Source: Stratiolaelaps scimitus
Taxonomy: Eukaryota > Arthropoda > Arachnida > Mesostigmata > Laelapidae
Length of the DNA: 64,000 bases
NCBI GenBank assembly: GCA_019614645.1
Contig: JABWDB010000017.1
Span: forward strand, 2,616,501-2,680,500
Reading direction: 5' to 3'
In this document: piece after piece, positions 10,019 to 22,266 of the stretch
Position numbering within the stretch: position 1 is the stretch's first letter
Layout of the letters: each line of letters opens with the position of its first letter
Notes under the pieces: generated by a model
What the model was told of the DNA's origin: nothing
The model's input: the letters and a program-made list of their open reading frames with translations, nothing else
Databases searched by the model: none
Program-made: the position numbers and the translations under genes

Positions 10019-12035
10019 GCTTCCAGGCAGAAGAGGACTTTCAGGAGACCATAGTTAGGGCCAGCGTGGACGAGCGGCCAGCACAAGCCTGCAGCTGAGG
10101 CTGAATCCTCAAGAATCCTCTTGGTTAGCCGAAGAAAGGCGTGGGCTAGCATTAGAGCAGTCAAAGAAGCTTCACGTTGGCACCTAATGAGCCTCTAGGA
10201 AAGAGGTCACCAAAGAATCTTACGGGCAGCTGGGCAAATACAGAAAAGCCCCAGGGGAATGTGGAATAAGAGGAGTGACCATGACGCATTCCCCCCACAG
10301 CCTCCGTCCACCCCACTGGCGGGTGCCAGCATTAGACACCTCTACAACGAAAGGCCTTCTGAGAACAATTGCCCAATGTGCTCGACATGTGCGCGTGTGT
10401 GTGGTGTGTGTAGGGGTATGCGCGAGTGCTTGCTCTCACCTTGGCGCTGCGGCTGCTGCTGCTGCTTTGCAATATAAAATGATTTCCAGCATTCTTGGGC
10501 CGGATGTTCATGGGCTGGGTGTATTATTGTCGCCAACATTATTATTATTATTATCACCCCTTCCCCATTATTTTCTCGGCCATAAATAGCCGATGTAGCT
10601 TGTCGCAATAGGGGTTACGATCGAGTGACTACGAACAATGACTTTTGAAGCTTGGCTTGCTACTGCCATCCAGGTCACGTGCACTAAGAGGGTAAAAGTT
10701 CATCTGGGAGGGGGGATTCTTCAACATACTGTACTCACTTGTATATATATAAACTGTTGCTGGTTTGAAAAAATTACCGCTTTGGACAACATGATCTAGA
10801 GGGCATGCTCAGGTGTCACCAGCAAAACAGACATCTACGGAAGTGAAAGAGTGATACTAAATAAAGAGAGTGGTATACTGATAGTCAATGAGAATTGAAA
10901 CCGTTAATTTCGCGTTAAGTTGAACTGGGGCTAGTTTACTTGGCTAAATATGATAAATGATTATGATTATGAATAATTAGAGAAGACAACAACCACCTGA
11001 CCTTCGTACAATAATAGTATCAGTGTATAATGATAATATATAATGCTGATAAGAGTATCAGCGATCGTTCAATGTGGCCATAACCTATGCGCGCAAATCG
11101 GCCGTCTGCGCGAACGAAGCTGGTGCTGACCTTACGTTCGGCGCAGAAACGATTAATTAACGTAAAGCAAATTTACGTACGTAAGCTGTTGATGCGAAGT
11201 TTCGGTTGAACGTTGTCCTGCCATGCGGCCTCACTATGATAGACTTGAGCCAGGAGCGCCAATAGAAGAATCGAACAGGAGCATGTGCACCTCCACGATT
11301 GCCGCTCCGGCCGTGATACAGCTGCTGCTGCTGTCACTATTGCTCGGCCCATGCTGCTTTGAGTTGTGCCTTTAAGAATAGAGTACAGGCTGTTCGGGGT
11401 GATGTTCTCGTCCGACGCAAGAAGACAGATCGCGGGGGAGTATTTCTTGCGGCGACGTGGTCACACCGGTGGGACGATTTGCCTCATTCGGAACGGCGTC
11501 TGTCGTCGCTTAGGTGTACGCCAGCTCGATGGTACAGCCCCAGGCGTTCGTGTCGCACTGTGGCCATATTTCTGTAATTAGAAAAGAAATAATTGATACA
11601 TATTTAGATTAGTTATGTGTATATATGCGATATCTTAACCGGCTATCTTAAATGAAAGTGACAATTCGAATCAACAAACAAACGTGGTCGCTGCCCTCTG
11701 CAAAATTGTGATCGACGCAAGCTGCAAAAAATACACTAGCATATATCTCTTCCGTTTGCGCTAGCTAAATAACACAGCGAAGTACAGCCGTCCCGATAGG
11801 TCCTTGAAGTTGTAGTACCAATTTATAGGTGGTTCCCAAACATAGGAATAACAGGAGAACAACTGAGAAATTCGTCAGATCACGAACAGAACCTGACTCT
11901 TTCTACAGTATTCATACGTGCTACATTAGAATATGTACTACAGAGAAGGTTCAGAGCAGCTTGCTGACCCGAATCTGGATGCTCTGTCATTTGAAATTGT
12001 GTTGTGAATCATAAAACGATGTAAGATGGATTCAA
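9523..12035. other. Non-genic stretch
   Basis: No supported gene. It contains (CA)n at 9571-9586, a (TA)n microsatellite at 9988-10015 and an (ATT)n at about 10540-10553. The short overlapping frames at 11359-11581 have no splice support or known motif. Confidence 0.5.
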
Positions 12036-12236
12036 ATGGTCTCTGCTCGATTGTGTCTGAGGGCTGGAGGGCTCGGTACAGTTGCGAGGAATAAAGTACG
12101 ATTTCTTTGCGCAATTGTCGTTGAGGTTGCGGAACTGTCTAAGGATGGTGTGAGCAAATCATGTGGTTTAGCCGAAGGCATCCAGACAGTACAACGAGAG
12201 CAATATATTTACCCGAGGGGACAATCTTTCGCATGA
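12036..12236 (+). CDS. Short open frame, unknown, doubtful
   Basis: A 66-codon ATG frame with balanced composition (VRFLCAIVVEVAELSKDG in its middle) and about 29% RNY codons, only slightly above chance. It is followed by AT-rich sequence but no clear poly(A) signal. No family recognised and no splice sites that would tie it to a neighbour. Confidence 0.15.
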   Translation: MVSARLCLRAGGLGTVARNKVRFLCAIVVEVAELSKDGVSKSCGLAEGIQTVQREQYIYPRGQSFA

Positions 12237-13637
12237 TATGTACTTATTATAATTAATATTTATTAATTTTTATTGTTGCTGTTATACATGTTACCGACGG
12301 TTAATATTTATAAGCAAGCGGGCGTCAATGACAGCCGTCTCCCAACGAAGCAACGTACGTCCGCACGTCGGCAGGTGTCCTTCGGAAACTTCGGTAAACG
12401 ACACTCGATCGAATGCCGCCAGCGCAGCGGCAACGACCGCGGCCACCAACGTCACCACCGGACGTCACTTTGTACAAGCGACTCATCAATTTTCGCAAGA
12501 CGCGTGGCCGTGACAAGATGGCTCACTCGAGAGGCGCCGCGGTGTGATAAAAACAGCCCGCTTCACCTCTGATGACCGACTGACTTATCTGGTCAACAAC
12601 TCGCATGACGTGCGAGTTGAAACCCAGCTCGAAGCTCAGTTAAGAGCGGCTTTGAGTGGCGCACTTATTCCTGCTAAAGCGTCCGGTCTCGGGCATGCCA
12701 GCTCACGTCCTGCTGCGGACCCTGAATAGAGAAGTTCTCAGCAATAAGTAATAATAAGCCCAGCGGTCCCACGAAAGAGCCCATCTTCTCTTTCTTCTGC
12801 TTGCTCCACAGATAGAAAGAGGAGATAGCCTCAATACTTGTCTATGTGGTGGTGTGCCTAAAATAACGTTCAACTCTATGACTCGGCTTGAATTTAGAAT
12901 ATTCATGAGGAATGGTGCTGATCGTGACGGCGGTGGCGGTAGCCGCTGTTTTGGTATGTGTGTGAGCGTGTGTTTGTGTCTTGGGTAGGCGATGTATATA
13001 TTGCGATTACCCCGCGCCGAGGCATCCGCAGTGGGAATGAGGGCGTGCGGTGTATGACTTGACCTTGAGACGGCGGATATGCTGCCGCGGGATCGCTTTC
13101 TTTCTCAAGGCAAAGACGCGAGAAAGAGAGAGAGAGAGGAAAGAGGACGACAAAATCCCGTCGTTCCGTCGACCTCGCGTTGCCAGCGGATTCTCCGGGC
13201 TTTTCCCGTTCCGCCTGCATATGTACTGCTAATGCCGTGGCTCTGAGGCGCCGCACGAGGCTACGTTGGAATTCCCGCCGCAGCCGACATGCCACACACC
13301 AGCAGGCTGATTGCTGTTCCTCGTTTTTTCGTTGAAGAAACGGGCGTCGACAAGAGAAGGGAGCAGGCACCATATGGCATATGTATTGCGCGTCTCGTGT
13401 AAGATGGCGCCGTTCATCCACTCGTTTGTCGGTCTATGTACAGGTTTGCTCAGGGTGTGTGCGTGTGTGTGCTGTTCATGTAGCTGTTTCTCCTCTGGCC
13501 GAGTATGCACGTTGTGCTGTGCACTTGTGCCTTCTAAATCGTATTCCTCGCCTCGAACGAAATCATCTGCAACGAGCAAATAGCTCACGGGGGCGAGCAA
13601 GATCCCCTTTTGAGCGGTTCTTTACTGTCTGTCATAA

Positions 13638-14102
13638 ATGATTTGGTTAGCGATCTTAAGCGCTGGTGCAATGGCAATCGCGTGGGGTGTGGAAATATAC
13701 TATAGCAGAAGTGTCTGCACTCTGTATCGAGACGCTAAAATTCGAATGTGGTCGAGTGCGACACTGAACCCCACTACGTCAGATTCTGCTGGTCAGGTCG
13801 GGATCTCCCGAGCCCACGTCGCACTTTCACCTTGCTGCCCATCTGTCATTTCTCAGTCGTGCACCTCAAAAGTTGCCGTTGTTTGCCATGCTTCTTCTGA
13901 ACGTTGGCCCATTTTGCCCGCCACTCGTTCGAGAATAGGTGGTACCAAAATAGCCAATGGAAGAAACATCTACAACGATCGTCTAGGGCACAGCCCAAGA
14001 ACTACTACTACTATGAACTACGACAAGTTCGATTCTCTCTACAACGAGCAAAATCAAATTCGGCCTCATTTGCAAGTTGCGAGTATTCAAGGATCCGTCT
14101 GA
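13638..14102 (+). CDS. 154-residue open frame with N-terminal hydrophobic segment, unknown function
   Basis: The frame begins with ATG at 13638 and ends with TGA at 14100-14102. Residues 1-20 (MIWLAILSAGAMAIAWGVEI) form a hydrophobic stretch that could be a signal anchor or signal peptide. The middle is Ser/Cys/Pro-rich, and the C-terminus is polar (MNYDKFDSLYNEQNQIRPH). A hand count finds about 59 of 154 codons (38%) of RNY form against about 25% expected, the best codon signal among the long frames, although ACT repeats add a few. Length alone is not evidence here. No known domain was seen and no poly(A) signal follows closely. It could be a small membrane or secreted protein or a chance frame. 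Confidence 0.35.
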   Translation: MIWLAILSAGAMAIAWGVEIYYSRSVCTLYRDAKIRMWSSATLNPTTSDSAGQVGISRAHVALSPCCPSVISQSCTSKVAVVCHASSERWPILPATRSRIGGTKIANGRNIYNDRLGHSPRTTTTMNYDKFDSLYNEQNQIRPHLQVASIQGSV

Positions 14103-17100
14103 ACCTAGGAGCCAAGCATAGCTCCGGCGTCGTCGTAACGTTTTCTACTGAGCTGTTCCACTGACTGGTTACGGCCCCCGTTTTAGAGGCCCCCAGGAGG
14201 CCTCCAATTTATCTTTGTCGTTCCCGCGAATCCGACGTGAGCACGAGGAAAACAGAGAGAGAGTTAGAGAGAGAGAGAGAGATCCGGAAAGGGCACGAGC
14301 ACGACCGTTTTTTGCTTCCTTAGTTCGTTCGCTCGATCGTCGGATCGTCCGCCTCCCCGACCGAGTTCGCCGGATCCGCTCCGCCTCGTCTCCAATACCA
14401 GCCCCTTCAATTCCACGATTGTCTTGACGTCATACTGTTTTTCTTAGCGAACGAGCGAGCGAGCAAGCGCATGAACGGCGGGTCTAAGCTGCTCTGTCCT
14501 GTCGTTTGCTGCGTCACCTGCGCCTGCTTAACGAAGACATTACCACACACACGCACACACACACACACGATTGCGCGTCCGGATCCCCCGAACTTCACTG
14601 TCCGGCAGCAACCCATGTAAATTGTCTCCAGTGCATATTAGCATTCTTGCTACCACACTAAGTATTGTATTATATATTCGCTCGGTTGTACTGGGAAATG
14701 AACAGATCGAGAAGGGCGAGAAGTAAGAGATCATTTCGAGATTGGGACGGACAGACGCGTTTCACCGCGGGCCGCCGAACTAGAAAAATGTTACGGAAAC
14801 GAGTTCGAGACGAGGTCCGGTAAAAATAACGAAGGGCCTCGAAGGTCTTGTATAGAAGAGAGAGAAAAACAACACAGCTGAGGCAGGGGAAAGCTTTCTC
14901 GATACTGAACGAGCAGACGGATGAGTTGTACACACTTTCAAGGCCATCATTTTTCAAGGCAGCTTTTCTCGCTCTCTCACGTGATCCCTGCGCGGTACCG
15001 TTTCAACGGGAGCACTCTCCCTTGTGGCCGTCTGGGATTCGTGAGTGGGTGCTCGTACGTCAATGACGCCATACGATCACTGGACAGCAGATTCACCATA
15101 TGCTCTCTGTGCAGCGGCTATCCAAAGATGAATCGGTATCTGGTTAGATATGATTGAATTAGCAAAACCCTGTGGGCGGATACAGAGATATTGGCTTACA
15201 CACCCATACGCCGCCGCCGCCTCCATCATCGTCTAATCGAAACTCAGGCAAATTACGGTGCCTTTAAATTGGCGTCGTGCGTGCACTTAAGCGTATGCAC
15301 TTAAGTGCCACACAGCACACATAACGATCGCGGTCCATTGCTTAGCCGCCATAATTTGTATGCAATCGATGCGTTGTGTGGAAGATTTGCGTCGTTATCA
15401 AGCGGAAATCGATTGATTTGTATTGCATCCGCGACCTGCTGAATGCTCCGATGAGACCATGTTTCTCACGAAACCATCGTTCGTCTGGCATTAGCAGCTG
15501 TTATCCCAGCAGTATCTCCCTCTCTCCCGCGCATTCTGGTTAGCTCGGCGCAGGATGCTCCGCAACGTCAAGACATTATAGTTCGTTGTAGAGTCTGCCA
15601 TGGTGATAACGGGTATGTTATTATCTATAGTATTTATTAGGCCCACGGGAGCGCACGCTCTCTAAACGGAGGCCGATGCACACGCGAGCTTGACTTTGCG
15701 TGAATCCTGCCGTCGGCAAACGGAGAGAGCTTGTTTTCTAATCGGCACAAAGCGAAAGGATGTGAAATGCGTGCACTGCTGGAGAACCTGAGCAGTCTCT
15801 GCCCCCTTCTCGTAGCAGCAGAAGCGGCGGATTGGCGGGTTGCAAAAATCGGGATCCGCGAATTCAAAGAGTTTACCTGCATGCTATAGTCCCGTTGTCA
15901 CGAGATGACATTTCGAACAATTCGTTGTTGAATCGTGTCGCAGGGACGGTGACAATTCTAAGTCATGATGTTATAGTAATTCGGCCATAATTATCTTCTT
16001 CCATCTAATGCCATGGATAGACAGGCCACGAATGGTACGTGCGCGGCGGCGATAACTGTCATGCACATATTTTGCCAGACGCCAATAAATTTGGTAAATA
16101 AATTAGGTCCTGGATCCATCGAAAAAAAAAGATTTTTTTCGATTTAAAAGTTTACAAAACAAACGGCGTGTACACACGTTTCTACACACGGAACGCAATA
16201 ATAAAACAATTATTAAAATATACATGAATATAAAATCTCTATTCAATGCCGTCCCAGCCTCGCATTTGCCCGTCGCATAGTGAACACAGTTCATTATTAT
16301 TATTATGATTATTATTGATATCGATATCTTAAAGTGATCACTAACACAACAGGGCTACATACATCCGCTGCAGATATTATTATTATATTAGTTCTATATA
16401 CTGCTCACATACATCATATATCTCTCAGAAACGTCAGCGCGTGTCTGTCTGACAAATTCGACTGCAATCGAAATCGAATAATCTATAGAATCGAATAAAA
16501 AAATACAGAGCACGAGCATAAGTGATGACAATATTTGGACAGGCCCACGACTCGACGATCGACCGCGCCAAAATGTTACCAAATCGATCAATCGACCGAT
16601 CGATGAAGTGAATCAAATCAAATATAATTACTACTGCTGCTGCTGTCACTGCCGATGGGTGCCGTGGTCGCGGGCGCTGCTGCATCAACAGCTACTACCA
16701 GCTACTCTTCTGATAAATCGTCATTTAGCGAGGACGTTTGTCGGCTTGCGGCGAGCACGACTGACCAATGTTCGTACGGGCATTGCAGCTGACGATTGCA
16801 GCCCGACTGACGAGCAATGGCCATCGAATTGAACTTGGCCACACCGTCGAGCCACGACGACGACGACGAGCAGCTAGTGTACACAGTAACACAGCAGTGT
16901 TGCGTTACCTACCATCGCGGGCGGGGGGGGCGGGGGGGGGGACAACACGATGGAGTGGGACACACAGATCTGATTGGATCCGGTAACGGAGAACAGGCGC
17001 AAGCGAAGAGGTGGAAGAACGAAACGAAATTATAAAGCAGATACAGATCTGACTGACGGATCTGAGACAAAAACAAAATGTCGATTTACCATGGGCAACG

Positions 17101-18292
17101 GGTCTCTTCTGCTGAGGCGGTGGCAGTTTCTGTTGCAGCTGCTGCTGCTGCTGTTAATACGGCTGCGTAAACCATTCCGCTGTGAGAAGATTGTGAGTAG
17201 GGTAATGTTGGTGTTGGCGCCGGGGCCGGGTCCATGGATCAACCCGCAAAAATCGATCGATGTGAATGTGCTCACATGAGGCACTTCATACGTATCTGAT
17301 GTCCGTGCTGAAATCGCCATGCTGACTGCGGCGTACACCGCGCGCGTCGCTCTGTTTCAATATGTCGATGTAATTTTGATGAAGAGAGAGAATGCCACTT
17401 AACGATTAGGCCTGGTCGCCTGTCGCTGACTGTCTGTTGGTACGCTGCCGGCTGTTAGCGGTGCGCTCACTATTTGCGCCAGCAGCAGCAGAAACAACAG
17501 TTGTAATAATAATAATAATAATAATAATGAGAATATCGGCACGAGCAGGATTGGTATGATTCAGTTGTTATGATCATTGGTGTGATAAACGCACATACGT
17601 GCGATTGTATCTGTGACCGTGTGCTTTCAAGTGAAATCGTTTGAAAGGTGAAAGCCTCAACACATGAAAGCACACATCTACATTTGCACAACAGTCGTGC
17701 ATGGATGACACACACACACACATACACGACACTAATTAAATGTACATATTCTATATGTAGTATAGTAGTCTTAGTGGTCGTAGTGGTGGTAAATATATTC
17801 GGCTTCGATGCCGCATTGATTCTGCCTTTTCACATGTGTAAATAGAATACAATATGCGCTTTATGTATCAGCCACAAAACAGCATTAAGCACAATATGAC
17901 GCACCCACTAGCTATAGCCAACTCTAACCCTGGAGGCTTTCTTCATACAGCCACCGCCGTCGAGCATCGAAGGATGAAGCTGTAGCAGCAGCGGCAACAG
18001 CAGCGAGCTGTTCATTCTCTGTTCTCAGCAATCAATTGACTGGCCTTTGCTGGTAGCTACAGAAGACAAAGGTAGGCGCCATCAGTCACTTATACAGAAC
18101 GGCCGGCATACAGACACTTGAGCAGTAAACGGCAATATATACTATAATAAGCACGGAGTGGCAATAGTCAGCGCCTCACAGTGCTGCCTTCGAGCACTAA
18201 GTTAACATTATAACTGGTGCGTATCAATACAAATATATATATATTAAGACCACTACCGCTAAGACTACGGACAGACGAGCGCCGGTCTCAGG
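14103..18292. other. Non-genic stretch with simple repeats
   Basis: No supported gene. It holds (GA)n at about 14258-14281, (CA)n near 14544-14568, a 12-bp palindrome GCACTTAAGTGC at 15297-15308, ATT-rich tracts near 16293-16315, a G-rich tract at 16920-16941, (AAT)n at 17506-17527 and (CA)n at 17710-17722. Confidence 0.5.
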
Positions 18293-18562
18293 ATGGACAG
18301 CGGATCAGGTGCAGCAGCAGCAGCAGGCGCACTACCTAATGGCAATCAGTCCATTCAAATTGAACTACGCGAAGCCGGTCACCTTCCAAATATCGAACAG
18401 ATATCAGCAGCAGAAGATGAAGACGAAATGGGCCGCAATCGCAGCCCGACATCACCGGAGCAGCAGAAGGGCACTGCACAATTTCGCTGGGCACGTTCAC
18501 AAGTGACAGCTAATCGCCGAATCGCAGATTTTCCTGCCGCCCAGCTCCGGCCAGCCGTTTAA
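18293..18562 (+). CDS. Candidate first coding exon: low-complexity acidic N-terminus
   Basis: ATG at 18293 (context CTCAGGATGG) opens an 89-codon frame. The start is MDSGSG followed by a short Ala run, then LPNGNQSIQIELREAGHLP, an acidic patch (AAEDEDEMGR) and a Ser/Pro stretch (NRSPTSPEQQKG). This is typical of the disordered N-terminus of a larger regulatory or membrane protein. About 28% of codons to residue 71 are RNY. A possible donor, CAA|GTGACA, lies near 18505; otherwise the frame ends at TAA 18560-18562. A (TA)n at about 18233-18245 lies just upstream and should not be taken as a TATA box without evidence. The parent protein is not recognised. Confidence 0.3.
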   Translation: MDSGSGAAAAAGALPNGNQSIQIELREAGHLPNIEQISAAEDEDEMGRNRSPTSPEQQKGTAQFRWARSQVTANRRIADFPAAQLRPAV

Positions 18563-20353
18563 CCTGCGGCTCGCTCCCGCGTTAGCCCGCAGAGAAGATT
18601 TCACACCCAACGTGCGCGACACTCACGTACAAAACGTCGGAGCGGGATCGCCGTCGACTCCGGGCCATGAAGATTTTTTGCTCGGGGAGAGCTATATAGA
18701 TCGCATGCCGGCGAGCAACGAATAAAAGAAGACTACGCTGATCTGGCTAAACGGGCTGACCGGGTATCGCTGAGCGGCCGAACCCACAGGAGGATGTGTC
18801 CGCGTGAGGAACTTAGCGGCGTGTAACAGCAGCAGCAGAGGCAGCAGCAACAACAACAACAAACGCATTTGCCACTTAGCGGCAGCGGTACTCAATTATT
18901 TTTAATCGTTGCCCTGCATCGTGGTGTCGCTGTCAGCGTCGTCCTCGGCACTGCCGCCATCATCCGTCGATACTCGATTGGCTAGCGTCCACCCGGGGCG
19001 AGTAAACGAGCTGGTCATCTACGAGACGGCGTGACTTAATGATTAAAACTTGATCCAATTACTGCAATACGTCGAAGGGTAACTGAGACAACTGACAGTT
19101 CGGTGAAATTTACCGAGCGGAGCAGGGTCAGTTTAAACGATTGCCGCCGTTGGCCGGCGAGTTTTTTTTTGCTGCCACAGGGAATTTATTATACCATAAT
19201 AGAGGATGGCATACACCTAGCCGTGCTCTTTCGTATCACGACTGCACTTGAACAACAAACAATATATATATATATATATGTGTGTATGTATATATATATG
19301 TATATATATATATATAATATTGGTACTCTCCACTATGGTGCTCCAGCTTGCAGTTCAGCACTTTCGTTTCGAGACAGTCATTTATTGCTCGTTCTCATAT
19401 GAGTTTCGTCGTTCTAATTCTCACCACGGCGATGAGTTGCTTCCTCTCAAACTTTTCCAATATCTCCTCTGTCTTTCTCTTCGCCCCCCCCCCCCCCCCC
19501 CTCTATGACATATCGCCATGTCATTGAACATGATACCATGTCAATGCGATTTGCCCGCCGACGTCTGCTTTTCCGTGCTTTGATAAAAATGAGTCGTTCA
19601 CTAATTTTTTGTCGTCTCTTTTTGTCGATCGATTTCGAACGAACGAGTCAACCGAACCGCGAGTGAGCGATCGGCGGACCAAACTACAAAATGCAATTAG
19701 CTCACCCCGAGTCGCTTCTACATATATTCGAAATGTATGGACACAGGTATCAATCTTCTGCCAGCTGAAGAATTATGTGAAACCAACCAATAGCGGGTGA
19801 TTGCTGTGTGTCTATCGCAATCATCGAGCGGCGTCGTGGTCGCCGCTGTGGTCAGCGCTGAGCGCGGCCGGAGACACACGGGCAAGTTACAGAATTCGTC
19901 GTTCGTGACGTACGGAAACCTCTGTCTTGTCCTTTTTGTCATAGGTAAGGCGTTGGATACATTTACAGAAAATTTCTAGCGACAGCAAAGATCCATCATT
20001 CGAGAGGAGGCCTGCTTGGTGATGGCGGTAATAATAATAATAAGACCCATAATAATGAGGCGAAGCGTAGTAGCAATAGTAATAATGGTGCTGGCAATAA
20101 CACTGATTCGGTTTGCGGTTTGTCATAGATGTCTGTCCATGTGTAACTACTTTTCGGTACAAAAAAAAAGACATTGTCGAAAGGGAAGTGTCCAAGAAGA
20201 AGTGGAGCGTTCAGCTTCCGTTTAAATTAGTAAATACTATACTTATAATATTTTAATATAGGTGTATCGAAGGCACGGGAACGTCGACGAAAATAATAGC
20301 TGGTGGTCGCCAAATTTATATTGATGTACGTATATTATAATTTATATTTACAA
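18563..20353. other. Non-genic stretch with simple repeats
   Basis: No supported gene. It has (CAG)n/(CAA)n at 18830-18862, a (TA)/(TG) microsatellite at 19261-19318, an 18-base C run at 19484-19501 and an AATAAT tract at 20029-20060. A CATAG|GTAAGG donor-like site at 19945 follows a short hydrophobic frame (about 19886-19944), but its acceptor is weak. Confidence 0.5.
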
Positions 20354-20391
20354 CTGTCTCATATATATGTATATATATATATATGAGACAG
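20354..20391. repeat. Inverted repeat: CTGTCTC arms around (TA)n
   Basis: CTGTCTC at 20354-20360 is matched by GAGACAG at 20385-20391, with alternating TA between them, giving a nearly perfect 38-base hairpin or cruciform with about 15-base arms. A further (TA)n follows directly. Confidence 0.85.
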
Positions 20392-20423
20392 TATATATAT
20401 ATATATATATATATATATCTAAC

Positions 20424-20443
20424 GTCGTCACACGTGTGACGAC
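20424..20443. repeat. Perfect 20-bp palindrome centred on an E-box CACGTG
   Basis: The sequence GTCGTCACACGTGTGACGAC equals its own reverse complement. CACGTG, the core site of many bHLH factors, is at its exact centre (20431-20436), and TCACAC/GTGTGA half-sites flank it, resembling T-box half-sites. Whether any factor binds is unknown. Confidence 0.8.
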
Positions 20444-21993
20444 TTGTATATGAATACCTCGCGACGGCGTTCGAGGGTGGATTCATCTGTGGCACGAAAC
20501 TAGGCGGTGCCAACAACAATAGCAACAGCTAGAACCAGCGTCATCGCTGTTTGTTGAACGTAATGAGACGGACGCTTTTCGACGTTGCACCCTTACCTAA
20601 TGATTCTCGCTAATTAATTAGGGCTAATTCAGTTATTCAAAGCCATATGGATTGAGTCGATCGCTTGCCGTATCTCATTATTTCATATTCAAATATATCC
20701 ACATGCACAGTTTAATTCAAGTTTAAGTTTAATTACTTTAGTAAAATGCTGATACCGCCAACTAGATAGAACTACGACATTCGCCATCGGTCGGATATCA
20801 TAAGAAATATACGCAGTTCTGAGGCAGAACCCATCATTCATCTATGGTCCAGTTGACCTTAATATCCCTCCTAACAAGCCACATCAATTAAAATAGAAAT
20901 CCACACGCGTACCAACGATCGCACAGACAGCCATTCAGTTTCACCGTTACCCCTTTAGCCTAACACTCCGCAATCGTTGTTGGGACTGAATGACGGCGGT
21001 GGGAAGTCATTCGTTGGGAATCAATTCTAATAATAAATTCAAGCGACACGGACCTCCCCCCCCCGCCTCAACGGCGTTAACTCGCGATGGAAGGTCACTT
21101 GCGACCTTGCGTTTGATACGAACGCGTCATGACAAATTGGACTTAACCCAATTGAGTTCCGCAGAAGACCGCCACGGCAAACAGCAACGACAACGGCCGA
21201 CAGGCAAGCAGTATGCTGTATGCTCATCGATCCTGATTAGGCCTTCTCCATGTGTAGCATATTGGCCGTGTGCTCGCCACGCGTCGCATATTACGACCTC
21301 ACTCGATCGACCCCGTACTTGACCCCGTACCGACTGATTAAATCAATCGATCTGAGGATGATCTCTTAACGAATAGATAGCATGCGGCGTACGTCGAAAT
21401 TACCCTGTGCTATTCCCTCAGATAGTTGCTAGTCTTCGTTTTGTTCTATAATATGAATATGTATACTTCCTGGGATATTACAAATGATAATAATTACTAT
21501 TAGAATAATTATAATGATGATGATGATGGTGGTGGTGATCGTGTCGTGTCGTGTTGGCAAAGAAAGTAGATGGATAACCGCAACGTAATGCGATCAGTTC
21601 ACTGAGCAGACCAACGAACAGAAATTGTGCGTTGGACATATATATATATATATATGTGTACATTACATTATTTTTATACGATTATCTTTAACGAGTGCAC
21701 GAAACATGCGAGAAATACGTGACGCGAGCGCAATTCATCAATGTCTTGTTCTATTTGCTGCTCACAATCTGTGACTACAAATAAACACTACAACGTAAAA
21801 AGCGACCTTTCTGCAGTCGAAAAAAGACCTGCTCACACTGCTTAGTGCACAACGTCTCTTTGAGGGGCCGTTCATTATCGTTATATCCTCATGACTTTAT
21901 TCGCAAACATCGATTGGCCGCCGGCTATCGTGTCACAAGTGTCACTACGATATGCATGCATATAGCAATATCGTATAATACGATATATTTATA
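20444..21993. other. Non-genic stretch
   Basis: No supported gene. A 110-codon frame at 20990-21322 has fewer RNY codons than chance and contains a Pro run from a C-tract. (TA)n is at about 21638-21656. Confidence 0.5.
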
Positions 21994-22266
21994 ATGAATG
22001 AGGATCCGCCCATACAACCGCTCTGGCGCGTCGGCCGCTGGCGCTCGAGTTTCGAGCACTCGAGCTGGTTCCGTGTAAACCACCACCATCATCATCATCA
22101 ACACCACGATCACCATCATCATCATAGCTCGCCGAACAAAAAAATTCAACTCGAGTTTTCGATTTTTAGGCGAACCCCGCCGGCTTTCCGAGTCGTGCAA
22201 CCTGAACCGCCAGCGCCTTCCTTGCGGCCCGAGGGTTCACGGCCAGCTGAGGGCGGCCACGGCGAG
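21994..22266 (+). CDS. Candidate His-rich first exon ending at a strong donor
   Basis: ATG at 21994 opens a 91-codon frame that ends exactly at a strong donor, GGCGAG|GTAAGA (22267). It starts MNEDPPIQPLW, has a His-rich run coded by a CAC/CAT repeat (about 22081-22126), then a Pro-rich end (VQPEPPAPSLRP). His runs occur in some regulatory proteins, but here the repeat could simply be a microsatellite. The RNY count is not raised. The same GC-rich block also has open frames on the minus strand (to about 22640) with an Ala run from (GCA)n, so the coding strand is uncertain. Confidence 0.2.

Noticed and set aside
18233..18245. TATA box upstream of 18293
   Set aside because: It is part of a (TA)n tract like many in the window, so it is not evidence of a promoter.
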